Shown here: in pieces, positions 1 through 12,104 of the stretch | Numbering within the stretch: position 1 is the first letter of the stretch | How the letters are laid out: every line of letters begins with the position of its first letter | Assembly: GCA_029204225.1 (NCBI GenBank) | Contig: CM055107.1 | Coordinates: forward strand, 16,173,309 to 16,237,308 | Direction: 5' to 3' | DNA length: 64,000 nt | Source: Diphasiastrum complanatum | Lineage: Eukaryota; Streptophyta; Lycopodiopsida; Lycopodiales; Lycopodiaceae | Position numbers and translations under genes: made by a program | Notes under the pieces: model-generated | The model's input: the letters and a program-made list of their open reading frames with translations, nothing else | Databases searched by the model: none | What the model was told of the DNA's origin: nothing

Positions 1-375
1 ACCATAATCCAATGAGATGAGAGTGGGAGATTGGGGTGCCGAAACTCAAGGTATGAACCTAATTATCTATGTCTAATCATGCATTTGATCTGTACAAGTG
101 ATGAGGAGGTTGAGGTCCAACCTCATGATGACACTTGGCATGCCTCTATCTAATTAGCTTTTGTCTTCTTTCATATTGCTTCTTGAAACAAGCTATTTTA
201 TGACATGAATGAACTAATGCAACTAAGCCTACTATTCACATGTGGGAACATCACATGTGATATTGACATATGTACATGAAAGTGAAAATTCATCAAGCTA
301 TTATCTGCATATTCTTCACAAATTTCACTTACATTTATTCTGGAAATTAGCTAGCAAGCCTAGGATATCGATGAA
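1..375. other. Left-edge sequence with no gene recognised
   Basis: No coding similarity, RNA gene or repeat could be recognised here. The short open frame on the plus strand at 242-436 lies partly opposite the gag remnant that follows and has no recognisable motif. Confidence 0.5.
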
Positions 376-765
376 CTATCAGAGGGCCAATTTAGGATCG
401 AATGATAGTATCTTATTCCATAAATCTATAAATTGATAGAGATAAGAGTACAAATCCTTTGTCCCCACTTTGAAATTGATCAACTTTTGATAGTAATATG
501 AATTGTTTGTAACCACAACAAATTTTCTGAATGATTCTATAAAACTTTCCCATGTAGTGGATTTTGGTTGTAGATTACACCACCATGATGAATCTTTTCC
601 AAGAAAAAATAGAACCATGCTCTCAATTTTATTTTCTTCTAGAATACCATGAAGATTGAAATAATTGTTTCATTTCATCAACCAGTCATCCACTACCTCA
701 GGTTTTCTTTCTTTCTTCTCTCCCAAATACAATTTCGATTGGTAGTCCAAATTCAATGAGCATAT
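376..765 (-). pseudogene. LTR-retrotransposon gag (capsid) fragment
   Basis: Minus-strand translation gives a capsid-like segment: an acidic VVDDWL motif near 690, then a helix-rich stretch with WESFIESFRKF (about 520-545) and a YLYQFIDLW helix near 400. This pattern matches the retrotransposon gag capsid domain, which forms the virus-like particle. One in-frame TGA (about 669) interrupts it, the N-terminus fades above 765 and there is no zinc knuckle or pol behind it, so it is a truncated relic. The assignment to Ty3/gypsy rather than copia is inferred from the WLxxMxxYF and TWESFxxxF pattern. Confidence 0.6.
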
Positions 766-2400
766 AACCTTGACTTGATTCAACAAAACTTTCTTTTGTT
801 TATCTCACAAACTATTTCGATTATTTATTTCCATGAGTGATGCGCTTAGTTGTTGGTAAGTTGACGTAGTTGGAGCCGTTCCACTCAGACTTGTGGTTCC
901 ACCAACTATTTTTAATATCTAAACTAAAAAACCGTTATTATTAGTTGACAAATCCAAAATCTTTCAGGTCAAGTGAAAGTAATTATGCCCTCAAGATTTG
1001 GCTAGTTCAACCTTAATAAGGCCATTCACTTATCAATCCAATCCTGATCAATCGAGAGTTAATGGATTTAGAATAAATTGAAACAATCTAAAAAAAAAAG
1101 GCAATATTGTGATTCAAAATTTTTTATTCATGTTCAATATAGACTCAAAAGTGTGAAATCTAATTTTCATCACCTACACTCAGTCTCATTGTTTATTAGT
1201 ATAGGTTGTCATGACTCTGTAATATCTAGCATGTGTTAATTTGACATGCAGTGATTTCAAACTTACTTCACTTTTGCCTTTTGTTTTATTGTTTATCAGA
1301 TCTCATTGCATTTATCCTAATTAGACTTGAATTATACTATGTATGTTGATTTTCCAAGGCATATTTTCATGATTTTTTTATTTATGTCTCAAGAGAAATG
1401 TTTACGGGATTTAAAAAAAAATCTCACCTCTGCACTACATGGTTTGCATTAGGAGGCCATCTCGCGATGTCACTTATTGGCATGGGAGCAACAGAGTACA
1501 TGTCTGACGAGCATCAATGTGATGTTGCCACAAGTTCTATCTAAAGTGAGCAGCAGATTTTGATCTCGCACGTGCGCATTAGAGTCAGCATGTGATCCTA
1601 GGTGACACCTGAAGCACCACATTCTTAGACAAGTGCATGCAAATGTAGAAGATGGAGTAGTTTCAGTAAATATGCTCTATTTGGTTAATTAAAAGATTTG
1701 TTGTGAGACAATATCTTGTTTTTGCCACATGACAGTTTGTAGATTGATGACCTTGTTGGGCCGCCTACAATACAAGCGTCACACTTAAACTAAGCTATTC
1801 ATTATTGGCTTGTCGCTCGTTATCGTGGCAATAAGAGAGATCAGAGCCATCTCGGTTTTAGAGCAATTTACAATATGATCACTTTCCTCTCCTTAGACTT
1901 CTAGTGGCAATATGTTACTAGTATTTCATTTCATTGTTTGTCTTTTGTAATATTTCATGTTTAGCTTTGTTGCGATAACAGTAAGCTATTGTGATTGGTT
2001 GCTCAAAGATGAGATGCACTTTCGGGTGAGTTTGAGCATATTAATAACCTTTCTTTTAATTTTTTAATTTTTCTAAAATGCAATCTTGGTTTTTTAAAGA
2101 TTTGAATTGCGGCAAAGCTTCTATTGATGTATGGATCACCTTCATCACCTTGTTCATTGTAATATCGGACTTTATCTACTCCAATGATAAGTTAAAACAT
2201 GAATAAAAAATTGTGTTTTCTCTTGTGTGGCATCACCTTAATCATGATATTGAGGAGAGGTCCGAGAAAACTATTTTTTGAGTTATGCTCAAAAAATCTA
2301 CATACTTTGAAGTCTCTTGATTTTTTACGGACTACACCTAATAATAAAACGCTTTACATGTATATGTAAACAAAGATCGAAATTTCCATGACGATGATTT
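766..2400. other. Intergenic stretch, no gene seen
   Basis: AT-rich DNA with frequent stops in all frames. I could not recognise a domain, LTR boundary, RNA gene or clear tandem repeat here. Confidence 0.5.
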
Positions 2401-2605
2401 CTAAAAAAGATGTCGATTTCATTCCTATACTTTGTGGGCTCTCCTAAAAAGATGTCAATTTCATTCCTAAGCTTTGTGGGCTCTCCTTTTATTCCTAGGC
2501 TTTTCATTCCTAGGCTCTCCTAGAAAGATGCCGATTTTTCATTCCATTCCTAGGCTCTCCTAGAAAGATTCCGATTTTTCATTCCTATGCTTTGTGGGCT
2601 CTCCT
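2401..2605. repeat. Degenerate minisatellite
   Basis: About four imperfect tandem units of roughly 45-58 bp. Each contains the block AAAGATG(T/C)CGATTTCATTCC followed by TAGGCTCTCCT or GCTTTGTGGGCTCTCCT. Units differ by small indels, so the array is old. The minus-strand open frame across it is only a by-product of the repetition. Confidence 0.75.
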
Positions 2606-2889
2606 GTACACTTGAGAGGGGATGAACTCTGCATCTATGGATAACGAGTTGACAATAGACTCATTCACCCCGACCCAGGTACAGCCAAATGGCAAGTTGC
2701 AACGCCTTCACTCGGCGTCTTCTCCTCCGCCATCATCATAGCTCCCCCCTTGCCAAGTGTTGCCCTCTCATCTCCATACTGCTCATCCTTTTGCTTCATA
2801 CTTCGATCCGCTCTTCTGTCACTGCTGCTGCCTTGAAATTTTAAATTAGACGAAGCTCGCTCTAGCTATCCTGCTTAAGAACTGTCAGC

Positions 2890-3594
2890 TGCTATATATG
2901 CTTCATCCTCAATGATCAGTCTCTTCAGTTCTTTGTCAACCTCTAAAAATTGCTCAGCGACTCGTACCATTTTCGTAGTGGGACCAAATTGGGTTTTTCT
3001 GATTTCATTGCTTTCACATATTGCTAATTGTTTTGCTTGCCCATTGGTCAGCAATAAAGGCCTGGGAATTAGAGCAGCAAATTCCACGAGGATAGGAATT
3101 TGAAACGGGCAAGATGGGTTTGTCATATGCTGAGCAGAGTGCTGAGAAATCAGCTGAAACTAAGAGAAAAGCAAGGCAAAACCTGGAAGTCAATGCAAAC
3201 CTCGATGAAGAGATATCTTCATACAGTGTCGCCAATTCCAGTTCTGTCAATGGTCACGGATTGTTACGTTTACTCTGTGACTGCAGCTGCTAACCATGTA
3301 ACCGACGGTAGTCTTATATTTGGCCCATAAATCGGTTCGCTTCAGCACAGTGCCAGTCGGGGACTGCATAGAGAAGACGATCCGTTTCGCGTGCCTCGCA
3401 GTACGCTTAGTAAAAAGGATGGTTCATTTGCACGTAGCGCCAGTTACACTGGGACAGCAATCAAGGCTGATAGCAGTAACTTGGGAAGGAGAAGATCACG
3501 TGCCAGTGTATATTGCCGCACTTCTGATCTCAATACATCAAGGGGTGCTCCGTCATTTCCCAAGACCACACTCTCAGTTTCATATGAGGAGTGA
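2890..3594 (+). pseudogene. Unidentified coding-like fragment, frameshifted
   Basis: A plus-strand frame from about 3035 reads AHWSAIKAWELEQQIPRG, then a stop, then a Lys/Glu/Ala-rich helix (GLSYAEQSAEKSAETKRKAR, about 3114-3170). After a frame change a Ser/Arg-rich tail runs from about 3380 to the stop at 3592 (motifs RSASYTGTAI, SNLGRRRSRASV). The amino-acid composition looks like a real, mildly decayed protein or several exons rather than random sequence. I do not recognise the family. A minus-strand open frame of 83 codons overlaps part of it (2875-3126) and cannot be fully excluded as the coding strand. Possible explanations are a host gene relic, exons of an unannotated gene, or a retrocopy. 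Confidence 0.35.
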
Positions 3595-3599
3595 CATGA

Positions 3600-4282
3600 T
3601 ATCTAGTTTTTTGTGCTTCCCTGAGAGATGCAAATTTTGACATTCGTCTACAACCACTACCCACATGATCAATTCCCATGCAAAATCAAAGGTGATGCTT
3701 GAGTCAAAGAGGGCAAGATCATGCTGGTGCCTGTCAAGGAGATGACCACCTATGTGACCAGGATAACATCTTCAAAATTGTATCAATCTCAACTCGATAT
3801 TTCAATGTTTGCCAATCTATTATTCAGGAGGAAACTGTTCTCAGATATAGCACTTGTTCCTCCAAGGCTGGTCCATCTATTTGCTATTAGATTTATCTTC
3901 TCCCGGTGAATTGTTAAATCCTAGCAAGCACAAAGACAAGAATGCTATGGTATACCACAAAGGTCTTGCCATGATGTTGGTTTTTATTTTGATTTAATGA
4001 AAATCTAGTAGAGGAAAAAAATGTATCATAGTTAGATTATATGAAACTACAAGTTTTCTTTTGCAAGACATGAAATTGTCTTGGAAATGTAGCACAATGT
4101 TTGACAATATTTTTTCTTGCCTTGAGGTTTGAACCTGGTTTCAAACAATGCATATGGCTAGAGACATATCAAAAATTTCATGGATGAAGCCAATAAGCTT
4201 ATTTGATGTTGCTAATAGTCACTGATTACAACTAATATTCTACTAATGAATATGTAGACATTATGATAATAGAAAATCATTA
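3600..4282. other. Intergenic stretch, no gene seen
   Basis: Short open frames only, with no recognisable domain. No repeat structure was noticed. Confidence 0.45.
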
Positions 4283-4849
4283 TGCAGCTAACCCATGTCC
4301 GAATAATCTTGGTCTTGGCAAAAAGGTTGATATGACCAGCACTATAATTTGTGGCATTGTCTGCAAAACTTGAGCGGCGGTTTTTTCATTATCCTTGATG
4401 ATCGCTTTAGCCTTTGCCAACTCTGAGGATGCTCTACCTTTAAATAAATCAAATCTGCCGTTGAAGTCACAAGGATTGGCGACACGTCTCAAACTTCCTA
4501 AATAGATAGTTGATTTCCTCCTGGGAGACAGGTCGATCTGGTACATTTGCATGTAACCAATTGTCACGCTCTGTTGCCATGGCATCCAAATCTCCTAAAA
4601 TTCTTTCTTTCTCCAATTGAGCCATACCCATTTGACCTTACAAGAGGAGAAATTGTTATTTGGCATCTTGGAGAGCTTTATCAAATTGATCTTGGACGTT
4701 GGTCAGTGCATTCTGGAGATATCAGATGTATTTATCTAAGGCTTCTTCATGTTGCTTTGTCTTTTTCAGCTCTGGCTCTGATTTGTGTCTTCGTGTTGTT
4801 TGGCAATCTTGAGCTCTCGATTGACCTGGATCAACTTCTGTTTGATAAG

Positions 4850-5229
<380 letters not shown>

Positions 5230-5511
5230 GGGCTCTGTTATGTACACATATCACTCTATTCGCTTCGCAAACCTCTGTAGAATGCAAATGTCACGTACTA
5301 ACCTTATTTAGGAAAAAAAATGCCTTACTATGATAGAAGACCCCACTTATTAGAAAAAGTTTTTTTTTTAAAAATGGTGGGAAAGTTGTTAGTCTTTCCA
5401 ATGGCCAAGATCTGTGCACATTTTGAATAGTCAATCTAACGATGAGCAGCAATTTGCACTTAGTACACCGAAGTGTCCTTTGGTTCTATAAAGAGGGAAA
5501 TCAAAAAACCC

Positions 5512-5514
<3 letters not shown>

Positions 5515-5608
<94 letters not shown>
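5515..5608. repeat. (TC)47 microsatellite
   Basis: Uninterrupted 94-nt TC run 288 bp after the previous tract, also pure homopyrimidine on the plus strand. Confidence 0.97.
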
Positions 5609-5610
<2 letters not shown>

Positions 5611-5650
5611 GCAACGCGTTGATACCATAATAAGAGACAACCATACCTTA

Positions 5651-6014
5651 GGAAACCGAAGCAGGGCCATCCACTTCAACGACAGAGATCAAAGATGGCA
5701 AGGAACTGGATAAGCTACTTGCATTGGATGAGCAATCACCATGGCGCAGAATTGTTTTTGAGAAAACTCCAGACTCAATTGGGAGTTATGTTGCGAGCCC
5801 GTGCCAGCTCAGAGTGGATCCATACTGCGTTTCGATGCCAAGCAAGAATAAATGGAAGGACCTCGGAGTGCCAATGGATAAAATCACACCAAATTGGCCT
5901 ATAATTCAGCAGTTGTCGTGCTATACCAATAAGGTTAATATAGATTTTGTAGTAAATAATGTCGAACCCACAGAGGACAATGTTAAAAAGTTATATATTT
6001 GGTACAATTTATGA
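5651..6014 (+). CDS. Unidentified coding-like ORF fragment
   Basis: Open from just after a TAG near 5649 to a stop at 6012-6014 (about 120 codons). The first ATG is at 5724 but the coding-like signal starts before it (Ser/Thr-rich [19 protein letters not shown]). The centre has motifs [38 protein letters not shown] and [12 protein letters not shown], with normal protein composition and no low complexity, unlike the shadow ORFs nearby. No family is recognised. It has no start context or visible promoter and sits between the two copies of the 4850/6485 repeat, so it may be an exon relic or a host fragment captured by a small LTR element. Confidence 0.35.
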
Positions 6015-6484
6015 TTTGTTTTGAGTGAAGTGGCTTTGGGCGTTATTCTGGTTGTCAACAAACATTAAAAAGTAACCAGTATTACTTGTGTTGTGTTGTG
6101 TAGTGTTAATAATTCCAGAACAGCAGTCTTGCCTCTATCAAATCGAATGAAACACGTTCTACAAGTGAGATGTTATCAGAGTAGCACAACAGTACTACAC
6201 TCCGACTGATTAAGGTGTCAACAGAGAATCGAGAAATGTTCGATGTATTCGTGGTTGTGCAGACAATTAATTAATCGTGTTCGCAAACTGTTCATTTCTA
6301 GACAGAAGTCCTCAACAACTTAAGTCCAAGATTATGGTTAAAGAGCACGAATAGTTTTAGAGCACGTTAGAAACTTATGTCAGTTACAATTAGGAACACA
6401 GATCAAAGACTCAATTCTTCAGACAGGGACTGTCATCTCAAATGTATACATATAGTTTTATCCAATGATCGTGCTAGACTGTAC

Positions 6485-6775
6485 CAAATGTAGACGTTAT
6501 TCGAGTGCCGAAAAGAAAGTATTCACGATAGACGAATAAGATGATTTTTAGACAGTTCTTTAGAGCATGTTTTAAGAATACACAGCAAACGACTGTAATG
6601 CGCTAGAGAGTCTGTCTGATCAGAGAGTAATTCATGTAATGCATTAGTGATTGCTAGTAGACTCAGGATCTCTCACACTCAACAGTGCAGAGAACAGAGA
6701 TAACGGAGAATAACTCTCAACACTCTATTCACTTCTTCAAACTTTTACAAATACATAAACTCTTCTCTCTCGATG
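6485..6775 (+). repeat. Dispersed direct repeat, copy 2
   Basis: Same-orientation partner of 4850-5108 (see shared blocks there). Copies differ by many substitutions and short indels, so the duplication is old. It ends near CTCTTCTCTCTCGATGG, the unexpanded counterpart of the (CT)59 tract. Confidence 0.7.
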
Positions 6776-7279
6776 GTCGAGACTGAAGCGTGAGATCAAT
6801 ATATGTTCTACAGGGCGAACAAACACACCTCTAACACTACAGGTGCGACGCTCCCGTGAAAAGGTCTAGTTAACAATTCGGTTGAATATATGTTCAATCA
6901 TACCATAAGAGGTATACTTAACTAAGAGTTAAAATTACTCTAGTTTAACATGTCAATTCATATAGAGTCATTTCGCGTGGATGACCTAATAAAGGCTATC
7001 CAAGGCAATGTCTTCTCTATTAAAGGTCTTTCCCTTAAATACAAGGCAAGTACTTAGGAGATATATTCTCAAAAAATGACTTAGGCCTCTTCATGATTTA
7101 TATTTATCCAGCTCATATCTAAATTTTTGAGTATATCATGCCATATTGAAGTTGATATTCAATATTTAACAATTTCATGGCATCACAGCAGCCATGCAAC
7201 TTGACCGCAGTAGTTGATTTCAATAGAGCACTCCAAGCTTATTCCCGGGACTACATCTTATTTGTGAAATATTTGGCTT
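6776..7279. other. Spacer before copia element A
   Basis: No gene or repeat boundary recognised. The open frame starting at 7177 extends into the presumed LTR and has no motif. Confidence 0.4.
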
Positions 7280-7945
7280 TGTTGGAGTCAGTTCATGTGA
7301 AAGATTCCACTAAGTTTGATCATATTTGCTATATTTTCATATTTGGCAAATTGAAGCCAACTTTGTTTTTAGACTTGGAGATTGACTTTTCAAAGTTCAG
7401 TAGTCTAAATTTCATTGGAATAAATACTTTTTGAAAGTGTGGGAAAGTTAGAAGGCGAGTTTGAGTAGATTCAAATTTGAATGTCGGGTACTTTGAATCT
7501 AGGCCCAATAATAGTAGGGTTAGCATTTTGGAGGGAAAACCAAGTGGCCAAATAGGGTTTGGACCTATTATAAAAGGAGGAAACTCGTGAAGAGACACGT
7601 CTTCTCTCTTCTCTATCTCATTTCATGCTTATACATGGTTCTCTTGGGTTCTACTATCCATTGGTGCAATATACTTGTGATTGCATGCAATTCTATGTGT
7701 AGAATGATCTATATTTGCTATTTTTGGATCCACACATGTGAAATACAGTAGCTTGCTAGTTTTTTATGATCAGCAATAGTACTTTATCATTTGATTCATG
7801 TTTGATCAAGTTTTATTAGAGTTTGCATCTCATTTTGTGTGTAGATGCTGATTTTTCTACATTGGTGAGATTGGTAGAGTATATTATTTTTGTAACCCAA
7901 GATCTTTTTATGGATTGGATCATCAATAATCTAAAATCCTTCGCA
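7280..7945 (+). repeat. Probable 5' LTR of copia element A
   Basis: The right end is fixed by a CA (7944-7945) directly in front of the primer-binding site. The left end is a guess at TGTTGGAGTC (7280), a typical copia LTR start. A TATA box (TATAAAAG, 7569-7576) lies in the middle as expected for a U3/R promoter. No 3' partner survives to confirm the boundary. Confidence 0.55.
7569..7576 (+). promoter_or_regulatory. TATA box of the copia A LTR
   Basis: TATAAAAG within the presumed LTR, about 375 bp before the primer-binding site. It would position RNA polymerase II initiation for the genomic transcript. Confidence 0.5.
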
Positions 7946-7957
7946 TGGTATCAGATC
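7946..7957 (+). other. Primer-binding site, initiator tRNA-Met type
   Basis: TGGTATCAGATC differs by one base from the common plant copia primer site TGGTATCAGAGC, complementary to the 3' end of initiator tRNA-Met. It directly follows the CA end of the LTR. Confidence 0.8.
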
Positions 7958-8537
7958 TTGTGTTTCAAGTTATGAAAGAGAAAATCAATGATTTGGTGAA
8001 GATATAAAAGCTAAAGCATGCTAGAGAGGATTCTACACCAAAATCAAATTTTTTGCTTTTGTAAATTGGATCTTTTGTAGACCAAAACCCTATATAGGTT
8101 CAAAAACTTGATCAATTTTGATTTTTGATTTCACATACTAGATTTGGCCGATTTTTGGATCATTGGATTAGCCTAAGTGGTGGCTAATAGATTGCATATC
8201 AAATTTTTAACATTTGCATGTAGATTTGAAATAGTCAATTTTTCATGATTTTGTCAAAACTCTAATTTTGATTGGATATCTAGATAGTGAGGTTTTTGTA
8301 CGTCATTTGAGTGTGTTTCAATCTTAGAAAGTGGCAAAAGTCATTATATTGGGGATAGATCATAGGTTGATCAAGATTCCATGATTCTATGTGTTGATTT
8401 GCTTCGTATAAGTGCTAGAAGAGAAATTTTGAGATAGTTCCATATCTTTGTGATTTCTTTTGAAAACATTTGTTGTTGTTCAAAGGGGTGCTTTGTGAAT
8501 TTAAATAGGTTGAAAACTAATATCAGGTCATTGCTAC

Positions 8538-9390
8538 ATGGCAACCTCAATTGGAGTCAAGTTGGAAGCCAATGATAGCTTACCTTGAGTAACTATTCAT
8601 TGTGGAAAGTGAGGATGGAATCACTTCTTGAGATGAATGATGTTTTGGATATTGTTGTAGATTTGGAGGAGAGACCAGCAACACAACAAGATCAATGAGG
8701 TACGATAAGAGGGCCAAAAGGGCTCTACACATTATCAAGATGAATGCTACCAATGAGCTTGTCAAGGAAGTTGGTAAGTGTATTTCATCGAGAGGATGCT
8801 TGGGATTCATTGAAGATGCTTTATGAATCCAAGTCTACTTCTAGAGTGTTGACTCTAAGAAGCAAAATCTTTCCTTGTTTTCAAAAGAATGAAGAAAGTC
8901 CAAGTACTTTTGTTTTGAGGATGAAAGCATTGAATGATGAGTTGGCTTGCATTGATGAAAGCATTAAGGAAGGAGAGCTTGTTCAAGTGATTCTTAATGG
9001 GTTGTTGGATGCTCATGCTAACATTGTTCAAAGTATTGCTATTCAAAAGACTTTGCCAAGTTTGATGGATCTTCAAGAGATCTTGATCAATGAGGAATAT
9101 AGGCTTCAAGCAAGAGATGGATCTACATCGACACTTCAAGAGGAGGCTATGTTCACAAAGGGCAAATTCAAGGGGCAAAACCAAAAGGCTATTTTCACAA
9201 AGGGCAAATTCAAGGGCAAAACCAAAAGTAAGAGGTCTAAAGGGCATGATCAAGTGGATGCATCTTCAAGTGGCAAAAAAAAGGATAGATCAAAGCTCGA
9301 GTTCTTCTATTGTGGCATCAAAAGACACTTTGCAAGAGTGCTACAAGAAGAAGAGAGATCAAGGAGACAAGCAAGGCAATCTTACTATTG
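8538..9390 (+). pseudogene. copia A gag
   Basis: Starts at ATG 8538 (MATSIGVKLEAND) and shows the copia capsid pattern: SNYSLWKVRMESLL near 8590, then AWDSLKMLYES, LVQVILNGLLDAHANIV and LQEILINEEYRLQA. A basic duplicated segment (FTKGKFKG twice, 9150-9230) leads to a zinc-knuckle remnant FFYCGIKRHFA at about 9303 whose first Cys has become Phe. Two or more frame changes and stops lie between 8580 and 8744. Gag would form the particle and bind RNA through the knuckle; this copy cannot. Confidence 0.8.
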
Positions 9391-11503
9391 ATGAGGATGG
9401 TTTGTATGTTCAAGATGCAAATGATGATGCTCTTGTGATGTCTTCATGCATGCTTGCTAATGATGGAGATCTAGATCCTTGGTGGATTGATACTGGAGCA
9501 AGTTCACACATGATTTTTCACAAAGAGTACTTCACTTCTTTGTTGGCATATGGAGATGACAAGAGGGTGATCTACATGGCCAATGATGGTGAATGTGCAA
9601 TCAAAGGGATTGGCACAATTCCTATTTCTCTCTCTACAAATAGGAATGTTCATTTGGAGGATGTCTTGTTTATTCCATCTATTATCAAGAATTTGCTTAG
9701 TGTGAGTCAAATGGTAAGTAAAGGCCTCTAGGTTGAGTTTGATGGTGATGCTTGTACAATCAAAAAGAAGGGTGTCTTGATTGGGAAAGGTAAAAGGCAA
9801 GGGAAGTTGTTCAAACTAGATGCTTGTGTTATTGCTAACCAAGATGGATGTGTTGCAGGAGAGCAGATACCTATTCAATAGGTTTGGCATAAAAGGATGG
9901 GACACCTCAACTTCAAGTCATTGGAGGTAATGGCTAGAAAGAAGGTTTTTCATAGGTCTTCCAAGTTCCTTAAGTGGCATCAAACATGCTTGTGAGTCTT
10001 ATGCTTTGTCTAAGTCACATAGACTACATCTACATCTAGATCTACAAAGCCTTTGCAACTTGTACAATCATATATTCATGGATTTACTACAATTAGCAAT
10101 AGTGGAGCTAAGATGCATGTAGCATTCATTGATGATTTTAGTAGATCTATCTACTAAAGAGCAAGGATGAAGTGAATGATGTCTTTATCAAGTCCAAGAA
10201 TGCAAGGGAGAACCGATTTTCCACAAGGATCAAGTGCTTAAGGAGTGACAATGGTGGTGAGTACCTATCTACCAAGTTCAAGGCCTTTTGTGATGAGCAT
10301 GGGATCAAGAGCGAGTATACAACATCAAGGACCCCACAAAAAAATGGAGTGGCTAAAAGGAAGAATAGGACTTTATGTGAAAGTGCTAAAGCCATGAGGT
10401 TAAGTGATAATCTTGAGAAACCATTTTGGGATCAAGCTTTCTTGTGTGCCAATTTCTTGTGCAATAGGTGGCCGAGTGCTACTTTGGATGGAAGGACACC
10501 TTTTGAGATGCTATTCAAGAGGAGGCCTAAAGTCAACTTTCTAAGAACCTTTGGATGCACATGCTATGTCAACAGTACTCTTGATGATAGGACCAAGGAG
10601 AATCCATCTTCAAGAAGAGGTATTTTTGTTGGATATAGTGAAGTGAGTAAAGCCTACAAGGTTTACATTCCTTCTACTAACAAAGTGATTGTTTGTAGAG
10701 ATGTCATGTTTGATGAGGGGAACATTCCAAAAGTGTCTTCAAGCATGATTGATAAAGGTGTGGATGGATCTAACATTCTTGATGTTGATGTAAAGGATCC
10801 TACTTTGGATGGTGATGATGATGGACCTTCATCAAGCAAAAGCAAAGGAGAACATCAAGGAAAAGACAAGTACCTTCAAGGCTCACATATGATGATAAGA
10901 GTAAGCAAGTAGTTTCTGGAAATTATGTAGCTTTCCTAACCTCTTTTGTGGAACCTACAAGTGTAGATGAAGCAAGGAAAGAAGATGAGTGGGTCCAAGC
11001 AATGGATCTTGAGTATCAAGCTCTTATGAAGAATGGAACATGGAGATTGGTGGAGTTGCCTAAGGACAAGAAAGCTATTGGATGCAAATGGATCTTCAAG
11101 GTGAAGAAAAACCAACATGGATCTATCACCAAGTACAAGGCCAAAAGGATATGTTCAACAACAAGGGATTTACTATGATGAGGCCTTTGTACCCGTGGCA
11201 AAGATGGTAAGCATTCGAGTCATTATCTCACTTGCTACACTTTATGAATGGGATCTATGGAAAATGGACATTTCAAATGCATTCTTGAATGGTGATATTG
11301 AGGAGGAAGTGTACATGGAGCTACCCAAGAGCACATTTCATCAACAAAGCCAAATCATGTGTGTCTACTACAAAAGAGTTTGTATGGCCTTAAGCAAGCA
11401 CCAAGGAGTTGGTATGCTAATCTTAACACTTTTTTACTCTCTCAAGGCTTTGTTATGAGTGAGTATGATCATTCACTTTATTATAGGTTTGTTGAAAATG
11501 ATT
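9391..11503 (+). pseudogene. copia A pol: protease, integrase and partial reverse transcriptase
   Basis: Protease active site WWIDTGASSHM is at about 9480-9512 (DTG, Asp codon 9489-9491). A stop at 9729 follows SKGL. The GAG-pre-integrase zinc region (WHKRMGHLNFKSLEV, about 9888) is followed by the integrase core with IDDFSR (10130) and SDNGGEY (10245). The third catalytic residue, normally Glu in NGVxERKNR, is Lys here (NGVAKRKNR, codon 10355-10357). The reverse transcriptase N-terminal half is present (GCKWIFKVKKNQHGSITKYKAK near 11080; KMDISNAFLNGDIEEEVYME near 11262) with a frameshift at about 11150. It ends at YRFVENDYC, just before YVDD. Confidence 0.85.
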
Positions 11504-12104
11504 ATTGCAAATGATATTGTTAGTGACAGAGATCCTAAATGATTATATGGACTACCAAATCATTTATGGACTACCAAATGAATCTGTTAGTGACAGAGAT
11601 CCTAAATTTACAAGTCACTTTTGCTCGGTTGCATTCCATAAACTTGCTTTAGTTAGTTTTAGTTCTACTGATCATCCTGATTCATATAGCCAGATGAAAA
11701 AAACTAATCTGACTATGGAGGATATGTTGAGGACATATGTGTCTCACAGGCAGTCTCAATGGGATGACTATATTCTTTTAATTGAGTTTGCTTACCATAG
11801 TAGAAAACATTTTGCTATAGGTTATAGTTCGTTTATGCTAATGTAAGGTTTTGAATCTAGATCTCTGGTAAATGTGGGGACGAAGTCTATTAAGATCCAA
11901 AAAGTTGTGGATTTTATGCATGATATGCAAGAAATGTTGCAAGTGGCCCGTGATAGTATCTGCAGTGCTCAGGATAGAGCTAAGCATTATGTTGATCTTA
12001 AGAGATCTCTCAAAGATTTTAAAGTTGATGATTGGGTATATCCATGTGTGGAGGGCAGGCATAATTATTTTAGCTCATTTATGTTGAGTTTGAATAGCCT
12101 ATAG
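11504..12104 (+). pseudogene. Ty3/gypsy chromovirus integrase fragment
   Basis: After the breakpoint the frame reads YGLPNESVSDRDPKFTSHF (integrase second Asp motif), FSSTDHPDSYSQM (degenerate form of the STAYHPQTDGQTE motif), SQWDDYILLIEFAYHS and, after a frame change, a helix ending in KDFKVDDWVY. This is the C-terminal half of a gypsy integrase. The segment TAGTGACAGAGATCCTAAAT occurs twice (from 11519 and again 67 bp later), a short tandem duplication at the junction. Confidence 0.75.

Larger units (their letters stand above)
7280..11503 (+). mobile_element. Ty1/copia element A, 3'-truncated and decayed
   Basis: The order is 5' LTR, tRNA-Met-type primer site, gag, protease, integrase, reverse transcriptase, which is the copia order. 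The element stops inside the reverse transcriptase just before the expected YVDD motif, at a breakpoint with a gypsy fragment (about 11504), so RNase H and the 3' LTR are absent. Many stops and frameshifts make it inactive. A second copy of the same family lies at 17105-18365 on the minus strand and matches almost residue for residue in the protease region. Confidence 0.85.

Noticed and set aside
7177-7434. 85-codon ORF before the copia element as a host gene
   Set aside because: It runs into the presumed LTR and has no recognisable domain.
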